From Clytia hemisphaerica (taxonomy: Eukaryota; Cnidaria; Hydrozoa; Leptothecata; Clytiidae), in assembly GCA_902728285.1 (NCBI GenBank), contig CACVBU010000148.1, positions 62,001-126,000 on the forward strand: a stretch of DNA of 64,000 nt. Reading direction: 5' to 3'. Position 1 is the first letter of the stretch. The number at the start of each line of letters is the position of its first letter. The notes under the pieces were generated by a model, which searched no databases, had not been told where the DNA came from, and saw only the letters and a list, made by a program, of their open reading frames with translations. A program made the translations under genes and the position numbers. Positions 36,571-49,319 of the stretch are shown here, one piece after another.

Positions 36571-37608
36571 TACTTCATTGAGTCCTCCTTATCTCGAACG
36601 AGTTTTCTGGTCACTTTAAGGGCTCTGACCATAGTCGGAAAATTGATTTTAGTATTTGAACATAAAAGTTATATTTTAGATTCTTTCACTTTTAATTAAC
36701 AAAGAATTGCCCTTATAATTGCTTTTTAGTCAAATCCCTTAAGACTAATTAAAAATTTAATTGCAAAAATGACGTTATGAACTTTAAAAAGACGTTAATA
36801 ATATGTTGCATTACCCTCTTTTATAAAAAGTGCTAAGTTTTAATGGGTAATTAACCTTTTTGTTTCAAAATTTTTTATACTGTCTGCAAAGAATTGAATT
36901 CTTTCATTTTTGAAAAAATTTTCTAAATTAATGCATCAAAAGTTATGGCTGTTTTTTATGAAAAATTGGGATGGAAAATTGGTCGAAAAGCATAATTTTC
37001 AAGATTTTGAAGCAAATAAGCTTTTTTTAGAAAAGTTTTCCGAAAAAATAATTTTAGTTTGGTAAAAGATACACCATCTACCGCAAAAATATTTTCAGAA
37101 TATTTTTTCTCCGCCGAAACTAAGCTCTTCAAAGTTTAAATACTCTTCTTCACGAAAGTCTTGATTTCCTTCTTCATCAAATTTTTTCATTGCGATTCTT
37201 AAATTTTCAGACTCACGGATAATTGGCCTAACAGAAAATGTATAACATGCCATAGTTTTGTGGGCTACATCAAGTAGACTAGAACTTTATATTTTATAAG
37301 TGCCAAATACAAAAAATTCACTATGGTCAGAGCTCTTAAAAGTTAACCATGCCTCGAAAAATTTACTCCATAAAAAGCATAACTCGAACAGTTTTGCGTT
37401 TATGCATGCATGTTCGAGTTATAGAGACCCCACTTTATGTCTCTGGTGGTACCCAGGGTGGTAAAACCCCTGTAAGTGTAAACCGTGTAAACCGTGTAAA
37501 CACATATCCTCATTCTCACACCACAGACCACCCACTGGCACTGATAGCGCTAGGAGGATAATATTCTCTGGCGTCAATCAGTAACGTAAATAAAGCCTGG
37601 AATGCATA
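36571..37608. other. Intergenic, no feature recognised
   Basis: AT-rich sequence; a short repeat GTGTAAACCGTGTAAACC at about 37478. No gene supported. Confidence 0.5.
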
Positions 37609-37834
37609 GTCATTATATAAAAACACTGATCTGGAAGGCTTTTGTACCAAAATCGATTTATTTTGCAAACTTTTTGATCATGTGATTAGAAAATAGACCA
37701 ATTCAAAGAGGAGATTTTGGTAACGTGATCAAAAAGTATGCAAATCGCAACTTGTCTTTTGTTTGTAGTAGCAAAAGAAAATTGAACAAAAAGCTAGAAC
37801 AATACATTGCCAGACCGGGGTTTTTTATAATGAC
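37609..37834. mobile_element. MITE family B, copy 2
   Basis: Ends GTCATTATATAAAAACACTG and GGGGTTTTTTATAATGAC, TA-flanked. Inverted relative to 21456-21711. Confidence 0.88.
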
Positions 37835-38148
37835 TATGGTTTTTCTTATGGTAACCGGCTTTGAAGTAGGGGGTGATGTCCCTTTTTTCTCAGAAAAAGT
37901 TACTACTAGGTATTAAAAAAGTGGTGTTGGTACCTAAGACAAATTTTCCTGAAATTCAGTGTTAGTACCCTATGGGTTAGTACTCTACGGCTGTACCCCC
38001 AAGCAAGCAAAAGTGAAGCCTTAAAATTTGGGCTGCACTCAGAAGGACAGATTGAATTTAGCCCTTTTACTTTGTTTTTAAGAGATATATTTTTCAAAAT
38101 CCAGCAAATCTGGCAATACGTTTTAAAGACACCCCTTCTCACACACCC

Positions 38149-38313
38149 GGTAGTTATCAGACATTTTCTCGTACAATATGGAAATATTTTACTCGTTCCG
38201 AATTCTCCATATATTTTCCTCGCCTAAAGGCTCGGAAAATATTGTACGAAAAAATCTTGGAACTCGTAAAATATTTCTCATATTGTACTGGCAACTGTCC
38301 GACGACTATTACC
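38149..38313. mobile_element. Hairpin MITE (GGTAGTTATCAGAC ends)
   Basis: About 165-bp imperfect palindrome: GGTAGTTATCAGAC/GTCCGACGACTATTACC outside, GTACAATATG/CATATTGTAC, AAATATTTTAC/GTAAAATATTT and TATTTTCC/GGAAAATA inside. Confidence 0.88.
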
Positions 38314-38619
38314 TATTTTGCTGCCCTGTGTTGGCTAGGAAAGTTTTGGAAACATGGGTTTGCACTTTCATTCTCAAGGGAGACCAAGCTCTCTAATTTT
38401 AGAACTGTATGTTGATTGAGGTAAATTTTGTTTTTTCTAAAATTTTGAGCTTTGAAATCCAGGCTATATTTTTGATTGTTTAAAATCTTATTTTTTGCTT
38501 GAAAATATAAACATTTCATTTTTCGCTTGTTAAAAGTCATATTTTTCCTTGTTGAAAGTCATATTTTTCGCTTGTTGAAAATCGTGTTTTTCTCTTGTTA
38601 AAAATTTTATTTTTCCTCA

Positions 38620-39698
38620 GGGTACCAGACACTCCCCAATGGTGGGGTTCCGCTCCTTAACGTAAATGTTTTTTTAGGTTTTTTCGAAGCATTTTCATAT
38701 AGAAAATAAGACGGGCATGGTCCGATGGTCCCACTTGCTGAAAAATTGACAATTTTTTTAGTTTTAATCATTTATGCATTTAAAATTACATATTCACAAT
38801 GATAATTGTGTTGTTTACACCTCATGAGACATTTTGAATTTCAAGTACTTTTTTTTAGAGTTAATTTAAATTTGAGAATTTAAATTGGTTTAAATGTATA
38901 ATTTCATAGCAATGAAATCATTTTGAAAACGAGAGGACAACAATAAATTTATGCATCTCGAGAAAAGTGTATTGTTTAGCCAAATTTCATAATTTTGATG
39001 ACGTCACAGAAATACGAACTTTGAATAACTTCCAGTAGGAGAAAGCTTTTGACTTCAATATTTTTACCAAAGAGGTATGAATCGATGGAAGGAAACGATC
39101 AAATTTTTGCCAAAACGGTTTGTTGGCAAAAACTTTTTTTCGTCAATCGTTTCTTTTCATTGAAGAAGTCGAAAGCTTTGACCTAGTTGAAGTATTCAAG
39201 ATTTTCTTTTTATGACGTCATCAAAATGGGGTTTTATTGAAATTTTTCAATTAAGCTAAGGAGCAAGTGGCACCAGCTGACCATGCCCCATCCACAGATA
39301 CCTGTAAAGCCCGAAGGGCTAGATAGGCAACTTTAAGCTTTTTCCAGCAAAAAAAAGTGAAGCAATAATTTGGCTTTTTAAATTTCGTGCCGATGATGGA
39401 TAGGATCTAACATTTTAATTGTTTTTGGAGCGCGAGATCAAAAAAAGTAGGCGGCAAACGCTATTTCACATCTCTCAAACCGGTGAAATTGCATATTTTA
39501 GTCACGTGACTTTGATAGGAAATCCTTCCAAACCAAGGCTTCACTTTTCGATAAAAGCCGCAAATCTAGCCCTTCGGGCTTTACAGATCTGTGGTCCCAT
39601 CCCATTTTCTATATCGAAATGCTTCGAGAAAACCTAAAAAACACTTACGTTAAGGGGTGGAACCTCGTGTGACCATAGGGGAGTACCTTAGGTACCCC
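38620..39698. mobile_element. 1.1-kb inverted-repeat element hosting a nested MITE
   Basis: Terminal repeats of about 100 bp: GGGTACC near each edge, CCTTAACGTAA, GTTTTTTAGGTTTT, TCGAAGCATTT and ATATAGAAAAT at the left, all mirrored at 39595-39698. The interior also has mirrored GACCATGCC/GGCATGGTC. MITE family E copy 2 lies inside. Confidence 0.82.
39302..39585. mobile_element. MITE family E, copy 2 (nested)
   Basis: Ends CTGTAAAGCCCGAAGGGCTA and TAGCCCTTCGGGCTTTACAG, about 283 bp, same orientation as 36295-36570. Nested inside the 38620-39698 element, so it inserted later. Confidence 0.85.
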
Positions 39699-41352
39699 GA
39701 GTGCAGTCGGCTCTTAGAAATCTTATTTTTACCCTCTTTTTTTTTAAAGAAAATTTTTATGAACTTTCTCTATTCCCTTGTTTGGGCTGGTCCAAACGGG
39801 TATGACGCCAAGAAAGTATAGTGGATAAGCTTTCCTCTACGTACGCCACCAGTGTTGGGTTCCCGCCATTTTGGGTCCTCTACTTAGTTTTCCACTTGTC
39901 GTCCCACTTCAACTTCCCACTAAAGGTTCCAAATTCCTACTTTAGGTCACTGCTTATAGTTTGCAACTACTTTTGACCCCCCACGCATTCAGAAAAAATA
40001 GAAATTAGCATATTTTCGGCTTTTGTTTAAATTACATATCATATCGCTTTTAGCTCTTGTGGCAACAGTTTTGGAAAGATACTTATAAGCATTTTGTTTG
40101 ATTTTTCTTGTCTAATGATATTTTTCTCACATTAGATTTCACAAATGTGTCCGGCATGGTATTCTAGCCTTACTTTCAAAGTTTTTTCCCTGCAAAGGTA
40201 CGAAAAGATAACTCTAGAGAACTTTTTTAAAACGAGATTAATAAACATTTTTACAAATCAGATACCTTCGAGCCGCCATGACAGTTGTCCTTTGCGGACA
40301 AAGCTAGAACATCAATTGGAAGTGGAATGTAGTTAGCCGTGGAATGTGTAATTTTTACTTGACCTCTACCAAACCTTTTTAAACAGAGAAAAAAATGACA
40401 AAAAAAAAATATTAAAAAATATTTCTGGCTGACATATATGCTTATGTTATGCTTAAAAATTCTGCAAATCTGAGTCTTCATATGCTTATAAGCGTTATGC
40501 TTATAAAAAAACACGTATTCCAGGTTTTTCCAGTCTATTCCATGCTATTCCAGGTTATTCCGGGTTTTATAGCTTCCCTGATTTTTAACAAGCGAAAATT
40601 AGAATTATTAACAGGCGAGAAAAAGGCTTTTTAGCAAGCGAAAATTGTCATTCCGTTAATTTGTGGAGTAAAACTCTATCAAACTGCACTGTACTAAAAA
40701 AGACCATGGGCCATATTTTGGAGTTTTTATCATTCCGATGGATTTCGTTACAGTTTACCTGAAGAGTACACTTTTTAAAAAGTTTCTCAAAACATTAAAG
40801 CGCTGCAATCCTATTCTAGGGGTTGTCATATGTCATTCACCGACTGACCTATGATTGTAAGAATAGACCTCATTTCAAGTTTGAAAAGGCTCCTAGTGAT
40901 TTTGAACTTAAAAAGACTTCGAGTCTGAAACTCCGCACACATGTTGTGACTTCGCCTGAGAAAACTCTGAAATGTCATTGTATTCACCAAACCTTCTCAA
41001 ATCTGGTCAAAGCAAATAATTGTATGCGCTGCAATCTAAAGCAAATAATTGCATGAAAGAAAGTTAACAGAAAATATCTTTGAACAATCCTGAATGAAAA
41101 TGGTGTAGACAGGTGTTTCCATGGAACAACCTTTTGTCAGGTTATACATGATATAATATACATATGATTGCGTGAAATCGTATAAAATATTTTAAATTAC
41201 TCTATATTTACGACATTTTAAATAAAATCTAAGACAGCATAAAGTGATAAAAAACTAAATTAACTGATTTGTTAATGGTTGATCGTATGGTTGATCAGGC
41301 TTTATTAATACTGTAGCGTAGCGTAGGTAACTTCGTCAATCGTGGAGAAGTA
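39699..41352. other. Intergenic; dispersed repeat at 40308-40490
   Basis: No gene supported. 40308-40490 (GTGGAATGTAGTTAGCCGTG, TTTTTACTTGACCTCTACCA, GCATATATGTC-like words) is an inverted copy of 55350-55500. A 77-codon ORF at 40823-41056 has several Cys residues but no recognisable fold. Confidence 0.5.
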
Positions 41353-41455
41353 CAGTCAGCTCTCTCTAATTCGAACCTCTATTATTCGAATATTTCTGTA
41401 ATCCGAAGAAAACTTTTGGTCCCTTGAAGATCGAGTTAGAGAGAGTCAACTGCAG
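41353..41455. mobile_element. pogo/Tigger-like MITE fragment
   Basis: Left CAGTCAGCTCTCTCTAATTC then GAA; right TCGAGTTAGAGAGAGTCAAC then TG, flanked by TA. The CAGT...CTCTCTAA.TCGA ends are characteristic of pogo-like non-autonomous elements. About 103 bp. Confidence 0.75.
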
Positions 41456-42073
41456 TACAATTACCAAATGTGAAGCAACCGTGGCAAAAAAGTGTTCAAA
41501 TTAAACAAAACGACTGAATCTGTTTGATTTTTGTTTAGCTATTGTTCCAGTGATTCGTTGAAAGATGCCACGAACAGAGTGCACCGTGATGGATGGTTAA
41601 ACACACAACCTGGGCAGATTTCACCTGCGCTGTTGTATATTTGCGTCCAGTTTCTCGAGAACAGGCCAAAATAGGATAGCTTATTCAACAATTTTCTTGA
41701 TTGACTTTATCATCATGATAAAATGCAGCTGTCTTTATCTTTCTCTGTCGACTGAAAGTATAATGTAGGAGATAAATGAGAATGAAGATAAACAAAAAAT
41801 TAACATAAAGATGGGTAGATATGAAAAACTTTCTTCTGACAACGAAAATGAAAGAGGGCACGAGAACGAAAGTTTCTATTCGTTGAAAAGGCGCCCAGAC
41901 GGTTAAACTCGTTATGTCACAGTTGAGAGAATTAACCCTCGTAGTTCAGTTTCTTAAGTCTATAATCTTTATAAATATTGTTTATTGTCAGAACTTTCAA
42001 AATCACATCATGGTAGATAACTTTTTATCTTATCCTCTGACAAAAAAGCGATTAATGAATTTGCATAACCTTA

Positions 42074-42276
42074 TAGACCTTTTCATAAATTACATCACGA
42101 ACATCACTTGCCTCGTATTCAAACAATTACTATGGTGATTTTGTCCCTTGAGACATTAAATGATTTTTTTATAAATAAAAAGTAGTTTTAATAAAATCCG
42201 CTGGGAGTCAATCACCTTGGCAATAATTTCAAAACGAGGCAAGTGATGTTCGTGATGTAATTTATGAAAAGGCCTA
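42074..42276. mobile_element. MITE family A, copy 2
   Basis: 203 bp with TAGACCTTTTCATAAATTAC and its mirror, in the opposite orientation to 13337-13539. Same length as copy 1. Confidence 0.88.
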
Positions 42277-42398
42277 TTAAAAAGAATAAACATTTTCAAT
42301 AAACTTTTTCTTAATCTGCTACATATACACCCCTGTGTCAATGACCCGGTTAAAATCACCTTGTTACATGAATATTAGGAGACGTTTAATTAACACGA

Positions 42399-43449
42399 AT
42401 GGAAAATTTCCGTGTTAATAAAAACCCCCGTAATTTTTGATAAATTTATCCTCCGTTAATAAAGGGATATGTCTAAAAAAACTTTCCTTAATTATTTTTA
42501 GTGTTAATTTTCAAAATCGCCCTCAGATCGAATCACAAACGACATTTGATTATAGAGTTCCAATGTATTTTCTATTTCCTAAAACTAAAACATACTTGAT
42601 TCATTAATTATTTAGTGCTTTAGTAGCTTCCTTACTTTGCTTTTATTTTAACAAATAATTGCCCCCGCAGGAGCGCAGCGACGAGGAGGCACTCATAGCT
42701 TCACGCATAGATATTGGACTGGAATCTCGATTTTTTGCGAATTGTTTTTGTGTGTCGTAATCGGCTTTCCGGCCAATTTACTACTCCGTGATTTTCCGGT
42801 AGCATTCATAGCCTAGCAAATAGCTTTTCCTTTTACATGATGAGCGGCGGACGTTTTTCTTTATTTTTCTCTTCGGAGTTTTTTTCTCGTAGATTGATTT
42901 CGGATTAAGTTTTCAAAAGCAGGTAATTCTTAGACATTGCACGTTTTTGATTAAAGAGGCCATTTTGATTTTTAAATCTGTTCTGAAAGCTCTTTGAGAA
43001 AGTCCAGCAGTCGAATTGCATTAATTTTTCAGCAGTCGAATTGCATTAATTTTTTTCAAAAATATAAGATATAAAACACAGTGAATTTGCTGACAGTCAA
43101 ATTAAACAATCTGTCTCCTGTCTTAGACATTCAGATTGACTTATTTTTCGGCCAAACAGTTTGATCAGCACGTTCAAACTGCCACAGTTCTGAGAGGAAA
43201 CTCAGGGCTGGGATAAACACTGTCAAACCCAGTTTGAGTAGCACCCTCAAGCTGATTGAAAGTGAATTAAAGTAAAAGAATTATTGAAACTGAATTACAC
43301 TGCTTATTTAAAAAAGTCTGATTATAAAAGAAAAGCCAAATATTAGGGGAAATTACGTTCTGTGAAACTTTTGTTTTGAAGAATAATTTCAGTGTCACTA
43401 ATAAATTACAGCTTCTGCAACAAAGAAATTTGAAAATTTTTTCTCAGTC
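42399..43449. other. Helitron 5' untranslated region
   Basis: About 1 kb between the left terminus and the first ATG. Contains a short GC-rich patch (GCCCCCGCAGGAGCGCAGCG, 42661-42680) and a 21-bp phrase, TCGAATTGCATTAATTTTT, twice in tandem (43013-43050). No ORF. Confidence 0.55.
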
Positions 43450-46167
43450 ATGGAAGATGAAGACTTTTTAATTGATTTAGACACTGCATTGAGTGTTGCG
43501 CATTTTCGAAATTCAAGCAGAACAACTGCTGGACATACCTTTTCTTGCGCTGTTGATTGTTTTCTTGAAATATGTTACCGCTTGCTTCTTCCAGAAATTA
43601 AAGATAAGATGTTGTTTGAAGAATCAAGTGAATTTTTTACTTTGCTTCAAATAAGTGGGTCAATGGAAATTCCATTTGATAATAATAATAACATTAAAAG
43701 TAATGCTTTTCGACTGCTGGATGAAATTAGAGATCCGTTATGGTCAAGGATCATGGAACATTGTGATACGTTTAAGAAAAGAAATTGTGACGCAGAGTTC
43801 CAAGAGATTTTTGGAAGTAATATTTTCAAGAAATTATCAGAAGGAGAGAGACACGTTTTTGAAGCGAGCTTTGTAATTCAAGGTATTTGTAATAGTTGCG
43901 GTAGTGAAAAAGAACGTAGAGAAACAGGTAACATTGTTAGTATCCTTTCAGAAATTATGTATCCAGAGATTATAATTGATGCAAGTTCATGGCCGAACTG
44001 TTTATTGAATTCTCTTATTAATCCAAGCTCAGTAATAAATTGCAATACTTGCTCTGTCAATATACCGGCACAGGTTCAAGCTGTTGATCTTCCAAGTTTT
44101 CTCTTGATAGAATTTTCTACTCCATTATGCATAAACAATTGCAGATTTTTTGAGCAGATTTTAGTGAAAGAAACTAACTATAAATTACATGCCATTGTAA
44201 GGAATTGTGGTGCCCATTTTGCATGTGGTATATTTATTGAAAATAAATGGATTTACATTGATGATTTGAATCCTGACAAAATATTTTATCAAAACATTAA
44301 TGAAATGTTTTCAAAAGATAATGGAGGATGGTTCTTTGCGTTTTATAAAAAAGCTTCCGAAATGATTGATTTTGTTATAGACACCACGACTATTCAAGAA
44401 AATAATTTAAATGACGAAAAAACTCATAAAGTTATTCCAAAAAATGAGCCCAAAAAAGAATATCCTAATCGGAAGAGAAACATAATTAACTATGAAGGTC
44501 TTTGTAGTAAAAGTAATAAGAAAATTAAACTTGACGATTTATTTCAAAGTATTGACAAAAAGGTAAAGCATTTGAAACGAAAAGCCAATTATGATCCTGC
44601 TAAGCGAAAATCATATTATGACCCTGAAAAACAAAAAGCGTCTTATGATCCTGAAAAACGAAAAGCGTCTTATGACCCTGAAAAGCAGAAAGCGTCTTAT
44701 GACCCTGAAAAGCAAAAAGCATCTTATAACCCTGATAAGCGAAAAGCTGACTATGAGAAAGAAAAGAAAAAGCCAATTTATAATTCACAAAAGCGAAAAG
44801 AAAAATATGATCCAAAACAACGAAGAGAAAGGTACAATTCGCTAAAACAAAATAAAAATTCGAAAACCCAACAAAAAGAAACAGAGCTCAATGGAAATAT
44901 AAAAGATTTTCAGAAATCCATGAAGTTCTCAATAACTCAATGTCAAACATGTTTTGAATCCTGGCCGATAAAAGTTACGCCAAAAGTAAACTCAGTCGAT
45001 GATTATATTTGTACACGTTGCAAAAGAGACAAAGGAACTCCAAAGAAATTCAGTGTCGAAAATAATATGAAACCAAGTCCCGTGCCAGAAGCACTAAAAG
45101 GTCTCACACAAGTTGAAGAAATGCTAATAGCTAGAGCCTTTCCTGTAATGCAAGTGTACACCCGGCCAAGAGGAGGTCAAAGAGCTTACAAAGGTCACGT
45201 TTTGAATTTGCCTCACAATGTACAAAAAATTGCGGATGTCCTTCCAAGAGAACCAAGTGACATACCTGTAATGATTTTTAAAATAAATGGGAAAAATAAT
45301 ACATCAAAAGAACTTGTCGTTAGACGTGAAAAGATTTTACAGGCATTATTATGGCTGACAGGAAAAGATGAACAAGGTGAACCTAATAATTTTCTATATA
45401 GTGGAATCAATATAGATATGGAAAGGCTACAAAAGCTGCCTGAAAATGGATTCATTGACTTACCAGACTTGCACGTACAAATGAATGAGAAAAATGATAT
45501 TGAGAGCGGTGAAGAAAATGAAAGTGACATTGAAAATGAAAATGTCAGTGAAAATGAAGAATTACCAGATTTAGGCCCAGTTAATGATGATAACGATGAA
45601 CGTGTTTTTGATGAAAACACTGAAATGAAAAGTTTCTTACCATCCAAACTAAAGAAAGCAAAGGAAGCTGACTTAACAAAAAGTGAAATTTTGAATATAA
45701 AAAATGAAGTTGATATAGGAAGTACTCCACTTAGTGAATTCAATACACCCTACTTAGCAAGTCTTGCATTTCCAACATTGTTTCCAGACACAAAAGGTGA
45801 CCCAACTAATCCTGCAATCATAAGGGAAATAGCAAAAAGTGAAACAGAGAGTTTTGCTGAAAAATTGAAACATCTAATCAAATTTGCCGAAATTGACGAC
45901 AAAGGAAAATGGTTTTATAGATTTGCATCTCATCCAAGATTTTCCTTTTGGGGCTTCAATATGCTGTATAGAAAAAGATTGATTAGTCAAGGAAACTTTT
46001 TTATCAAGCAAAACCCAGGTGAAGCTAATTTGAGCATTGAAGATTTACAAGATCTTGTTAGTGATAATGATCACTACGTAGTAATGAAAAAACTACAAAG
46101 ATACTCAAAGAATGTAACAGGTACGAATGCCTATTGGTGCAATGTCGCAATGTCAAGGAAAAATTAA
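43450..46167 (+). CDS. Helitron ORF part 1: USP-like cysteine protease domain, YDPEK repeats, Rep N-terminal region
   Basis: 905 codons from ATG 43450 to a stop at 46165-46167. Residues 1-290 look like a ubiquitin/SUMO-specific peptidase: [10 protein letters not shown] at 31-40 (candidate nucleophile C33, or C37), a C-x2-C pair at 147/150 and another at 198/201 (zinc ribbon), and a His/Asp box with HF at 256-257 and IYIDDLNP around 268-275. The C..DC and HF...W...DDL pattern is closest to USPL1-like (C98) SUMO isopeptidases. About 375-465 hold about ten 9-residue YDPEKRKAS repeats, basic and probably disordered. Two C-x2-C pairs near 500-525 follow, then the Helitron DUF6570-like block ([16 protein letters not shown]) and the start of the Rep region ([26 protein letters not shown]). 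Normally one protein with ORF part 2. Function of the protease-like domain is inferred. Confidence 0.85.
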   Translation: MEDEDFLIDLDTALSVAHFRNSSRTTAGHTFSCAVDCFLEICYRLLLPEIKDKMLFEESSEFFTLLQISGSMEIPFDNNNNIKSNAFRLLDEIRDPLWSRIMEHCDTFKKRNCDAEFQEIFGSNIFKKLSEGERHVFEASFVIQGICNSCGSEKERRETGNIVSILSEIMYPEIIIDASSWPNCLLNSLINPSSVINCNTCSVNIPAQVQAVDLPSFLLIEFSTPLCINNCRFFEQILVKETNYKLHAIVRNCGAHFACGIFIENKWIYIDDLNPDKIFYQNINEMFSKDNGGWFFAFYKKASEMIDFVIDTTTIQENNLNDEKTHKVIPKNEPKKEYPNRKRNIINYEGLCSKSNKKIKLDDLFQSIDKKVKHLKRKANYDPAKRKSYYDPEKQKASYDPEKRKASYDPEKQKASYDPEKQKASYNPDKRKADYEKEKKKPIYNSQKRKEKYDPKQRRERYNSLKQNKNSKTQQKETELNGNIKDFQKSMKFSITQCQTCFESWPIKVTPKVNSVDDYICTRCKRDKGTPKKFSVENNMKPSPVPEALKGLTQVEEMLIARAFPVMQVYTRPRGGQRAYKGHVLNLPHNVQKIADVLPREPSDIPVMIFKINGKNNTSKELVVRREKILQALLWLTGKDEQGEPNNFLYSGINIDMERLQKLPENGFIDLPDLHVQMNEKNDIESGEENESDIENENVSENEELPDLGPVNDDNDERVFDENTEMKSFLPSKLKKAKEADLTKSEILNIKNEVDIGSTPLSEFNTPYLASLAFPTLFPDTKGDPTNPAIIREIAKSETESFAEKLKHLIKFAEIDDKGKWFYRFASHPRFSFWGFNMLYRKRLISQGNFFIKQNPGEANLSIEDLQDLVSDNDHYVVMKKLQRYSKNVTGTNAYWCNVAMSRKN
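44570..44850 (+). repeat. 27-bp coding minisatellite (YDPEKRKAS repeats)
   Basis: About ten 9-codon units inside Helitron ORF part 1. The best conserved four or five (44630-44730) differ by only a few bases; outer units are diverged. Confidence 0.9.
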
Positions 46168-49100
46168 AGGCCACAATAACACAAATGGGCACGCCAACTA
46201 TATTTTGGACATTGAGTATGGCTGATTTTCACTGGCCAGACATTCATGATTTATTTTCTTCAAATGACGAATCTGAATCTGCTGATTTTAGACAAAACAT
46301 TGTTGATAATCCTCATATAGTAGATTGGCTCTTCACTGAACGAGTAAAAAGTTTTGTAAAACATTGGTTATATGAATCTTTGAATGCAGAATGGCATTGG
46401 TATAGGTTTGAATTTGCTGTTATGCGTGGTTCTATACATTGTCACGGTTTAGCAAAATTGAAAGATGATCCGGGAATATGTGAGTTGACTGAGAAGGCTC
46501 TGCAAGGTTTTTTGGCTCAACAAACTTTATCAAATCAAACAGAGATTGACCTTGAAAATAATACTCTTTTAAATCTTGCTGTAATCGAGGGAAACAATGC
46601 TGAAAGGCAAATCTGTGATTATGTAGATTCTTTAATGACAGCTATGAATCCAATTGAAGGACCTGTTGATGAATGGGAAAAGCCAAATGTTCATCCATGC
46701 AAAAAAAGACTTGAGGATATACCTGAAGAGGATTTAGAACAAGATTACATAGATCTAGCAAATAGCGTGCAACGGCATACAAAATGTAGTTCAGCCTATT
46801 GTCTAAGAACTAAGAATGGCAAACAGGAATGTCGTTTTAAATTTCCTTTTGAATGCTGCGAGAAAACACATTTAACCTTTGAAAAAGTGAAATTGAAGGG
46901 AGGCGGTGAAAAGTATGTTCCAAACATTGTTCTGAAAAGAAATGATCCTAGAATGAATAGACATCAACAACTTCAATTACAATCATGGAGAGCTAATTGC
47001 GATATACAAATCATCCTTGACCACAATGCTTGCTTGAATTATATTGCCAAGTACGCATCAAAAGCAGAAAATATATCTGATGTCGCAAAAGAAGCGTTTA
47101 CATCTGTCATTGGTAATCTTTCAGGAAAGGAAACTTCTGGTAATATTTTTCGAAAACTGATTATCAAATCTGTCGGTGAAAGAGACTTTAGTGCTCAAGA
47201 AGTAATGCATCAAATTATGTCTTTGAAACTACATTGCTCTTCATTTGATGTTGTAAGTTGCTCTCTTGAGGGATCAAGACAAATGAAAATTGAAAATGAT
47301 GGCGTTGAAACCAAAACCTCTTTCTTAGATGATTATGCTTCCAGATATGTTTATGAAGACAATGAGATTAGGCAAAGTAACCTCATAGACTTTGTTTCGA
47401 ACTGGAAAATAAGTGCTAAAGACAAAAAGATTCAAAAGAGGAAAAAGGCAGTTGTTGTTCGTACTTTTCCAAATTATAGTCCAAACCCAAAGAGTGACAG
47501 TTATCCTTTATTTTGTAAATTCCAATTGATCAAGTACAAACCATGGAATGATTCTGTAGACAGTCTCTGGGAAGGTTTACAAGCAACAAATGAGACATAT
47601 TGCCAGAAATGGAAAGAATTCATTAACAGCTCTTTAGGAAGAGAATTAGTTCCGAATTGGAAAAGGTATTACATCAATGCAAACAATTTTGAATATCAGG
47701 TTGAAGATGAAGAAAATGAAGAGGAAGAAAGTGAAAATATTTTTTTACGTGAAGATTGGATGGATATAGCAGACCTGAATTCCATGCCCAATAATGTTTC
47801 TACAGAAAATCAACAATATTGGACTGACTCTTATGATTCTTATACTCAAGATCAAATTAATGCAATGCCCTTTTGGATTGAAGAGAAAAAAAAGACTTTT
47901 GAAAACGATAATCCCACAGATTATAGTCAATATCAAGTTGAGAACTTAAATGCAGAACAGCTCCAAGCTTACAATATTGTACATGATCATGCTCAAAATA
48001 TAAATGCTGACCCTTTACAAATGATAATTACTGGGATTGCAGGAAGTGGAAAGTCATATTTAATAAATTGCATTAAAAAACTCCTTGGTAAAAAGTGTTT
48101 ATTGACATCTTATTTTGGTATTGCTGCATTTAATATTAATGGAAGAACATTGCACAGCACTCTCAAATTGCCAATTCGAAGCAAGTTAAAGCATGAACTC
48201 AAAGGAAAGTCACTTGACAATTTACAAACTGGCCTTAAAGACATAGAGTATATTATTATTGATGAATTCTCTGTAGTAGGCCAAAGATTGCTAGGCTGGA
48301 TAGATAGTCGCTGTCGTCAAGCAACAGGAAAATTAGAAACTTTGTTTGGTGGAATATCTATTATATTAGTAGGAGATGTTGCACAGTTACCACCAGTCAT
48401 GGATGATGTATTGTACCATTCTTTTCCAAAAAATGAAATTGCAGTTGCAGGTTATCTGGCCTATTGTTGTTTCAGAACTGTCGTAAAACTTAAAGCAAAT
48501 ATGAGATCTGCTGGTGAGGATGAGTCACAAAAGAAATTTAGAAAAGCTTTGAAAAATTTGAGGAATGGAAAATCAACAATGGAAGACTGGAATTTTTTCT
48601 TGACCAGACAACCTGAAAAAAACCCTGTTGATTATAATAAATGCATCAGGCTATCTTTTGCAAATGAAGTTGTCAGAGAACATAATGGGAAAATGTTGGA
48701 TTCTTTACAATCACCCATTGCAGTCATCAAAGCAAAAAATACTCCACCAAGTGCGTCAAAATCATCCTCAGAAGAATTTGGTTTAGCAAATGAAGTTTTC
48801 CTTGCCAAAGGTGCTAAAGTAATGCTTACAAGAAACTTGTGGTCAGATGTGGGACTTTGTAACGGAAGTTTAGGCATTGTCAAAGACATAATATTCCAAA
48901 GAAACCACTTGCCACCTGCGCTTCCTATAGCTGTTATAGTAAAATTTGATAGATATACAGGGCCAAGTTTTTTTGATGACGAAGATAATTGTGTTCCAAT
49001 TGTGCCTATTATAGAAACTTCATCTGAAGATAACGTACAGAAAGAAAGAATGCAAATACCTTTGAAACTTGCATGGTCGATAACTATTCATAAATCTCAA

Positions 49101-49319
49101 GGTCTTACATTGGATAAAGTTGTAGTGGATTTGGGAAAGAAAGAAAGCATGGATGGTTTAACTTATGTTGCATTATCACGTGTGAAAAAGCTAAGTGACA
49201 TGGTAATTGAATCATTTCCATTCGAAAGAATCAATAAATTGAGTGACGGTAAAAGATTCAAATTTAGAGTACGCGAAGAAAGCAGACTGGAAGAATTAGC
49301 AGCACGAAACAAGCCTTAG
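46134..49319 (+). CDS. Helitron ORF part 2: HUH Rep endonuclease and PIF1-like helicase
   Basis: Open frame of 1061 codons without its own ATG (starts at TTG), ending at the stop at 49317-49319. Rep: [20 protein letters not shown] motif IHCHG (residues 102-104; nt 46437-46445) that binds the metal, and YIAKYASK with two candidate catalytic tyrosines (Y303, Y307) that cut and join single-stranded DNA. Helicase, superfamily 1 PIF1 type: Walker A GIAGSGKS (634-641), Walker B IIIDEFS (707-713), [11 protein letters not shown], and VALSRVKKL near the C-terminus. All key residues are present. It follows part 1 in a shifted frame through an 8-bp duplication, so this copy probably does not make the full-length protein unless frameshifting occurs. 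Confidence 0.9.
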   Translation: MVQCRNVKEKLKATITQMGTPTIFWTLSMADFHWPDIHDLFSSNDESESADFRQNIVDNPHIVDWLFTERVKSFVKHWLYESLNAEWHWYRFEFAVMRGSIHCHGLAKLKDDPGICELTEKALQGFLAQQTLSNQTEIDLENNTLLNLAVIEGNNAERQICDYVDSLMTAMNPIEGPVDEWEKPNVHPCKKRLEDIPEEDLEQDYIDLANSVQRHTKCSSAYCLRTKNGKQECRFKFPFECCEKTHLTFEKVKLKGGGEKYVPNIVLKRNDPRMNRHQQLQLQSWRANCDIQIILDHNACLNYIAKYASKAENISDVAKEAFTSVIGNLSGKETSGNIFRKLIIKSVGERDFSAQEVMHQIMSLKLHCSSFDVVSCSLEGSRQMKIENDGVETKTSFLDDYASRYVYEDNEIRQSNLIDFVSNWKISAKDKKIQKRKKAVVVRTFPNYSPNPKSDSYPLFCKFQLIKYKPWNDSVDSLWEGLQATNETYCQKWKEFINSSLGRELVPNWKRYYINANNFEYQVEDEENEEEESENIFLREDWMDIADLNSMPNNVSTENQQYWTDSYDSYTQDQINAMPFWIEEKKKTFENDNPTDYSQYQVENLNAEQLQAYNIVHDHAQNINADPLQMIITGIAGSGKSYLINCIKKLLGKKCLLTSYFGIAAFNINGRTLHSTLKLPIRSKLKHELKGKSLDNLQTGLKDIEYIIIDEFSVVGQRLLGWIDSRCRQATGKLETLFGGISIILVGDVAQLPPVMDDVLYHSFPKNEIAVAGYLAYCCFRTVVKLKANMRSAGEDESQKKFRKALKNLRNGKSTMEDWNFFLTRQPEKNPVDYNKCIRLSFANEVVREHNGKMLDSLQSPIAVIKAKNTPPSASKSSSEEFGLANEVFLAKGAKVMLTRNLWSDVGLCNGSLGIVKDIIFQRNHLPPALPIAVIVKFDRYTGPSFFDDEDNCVPIVPIIETSSEDNVQKERMQIPLKLAWSITIHKSQGLTLDKVVVDLGKKESMDGLTYVALSRVKKLSDMVIESFPFERINKLSDGKRFKFRVREESRLEELAARNKP
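46138..46157 (+). other. 8-bp tandem duplication breaking the Helitron frame
   Basis: GCAATGTC occurs twice in direct succession. With only one copy the protein would run on without a break from NAYWCNV into KEKLKAT, a sequence pattern conserved in Helitron Reps. The duplication shifts the frame by 8 nt and brings in a stop 10 nt later. Confidence 0.9.

Noticed and set aside
40823-41056. 77-codon ORF with several Cys residues
   Set aside because: The Cys spacing does not fit a known zinc finger and there are no exon neighbours; chance ORF in AT-rich sequence is more likely.
45213-45743. 176-codon minus-strand ORF inside the Helitron
   Set aside because: Ser/Phe-rich shadow of the acidic coding strand of the Helitron ORF.
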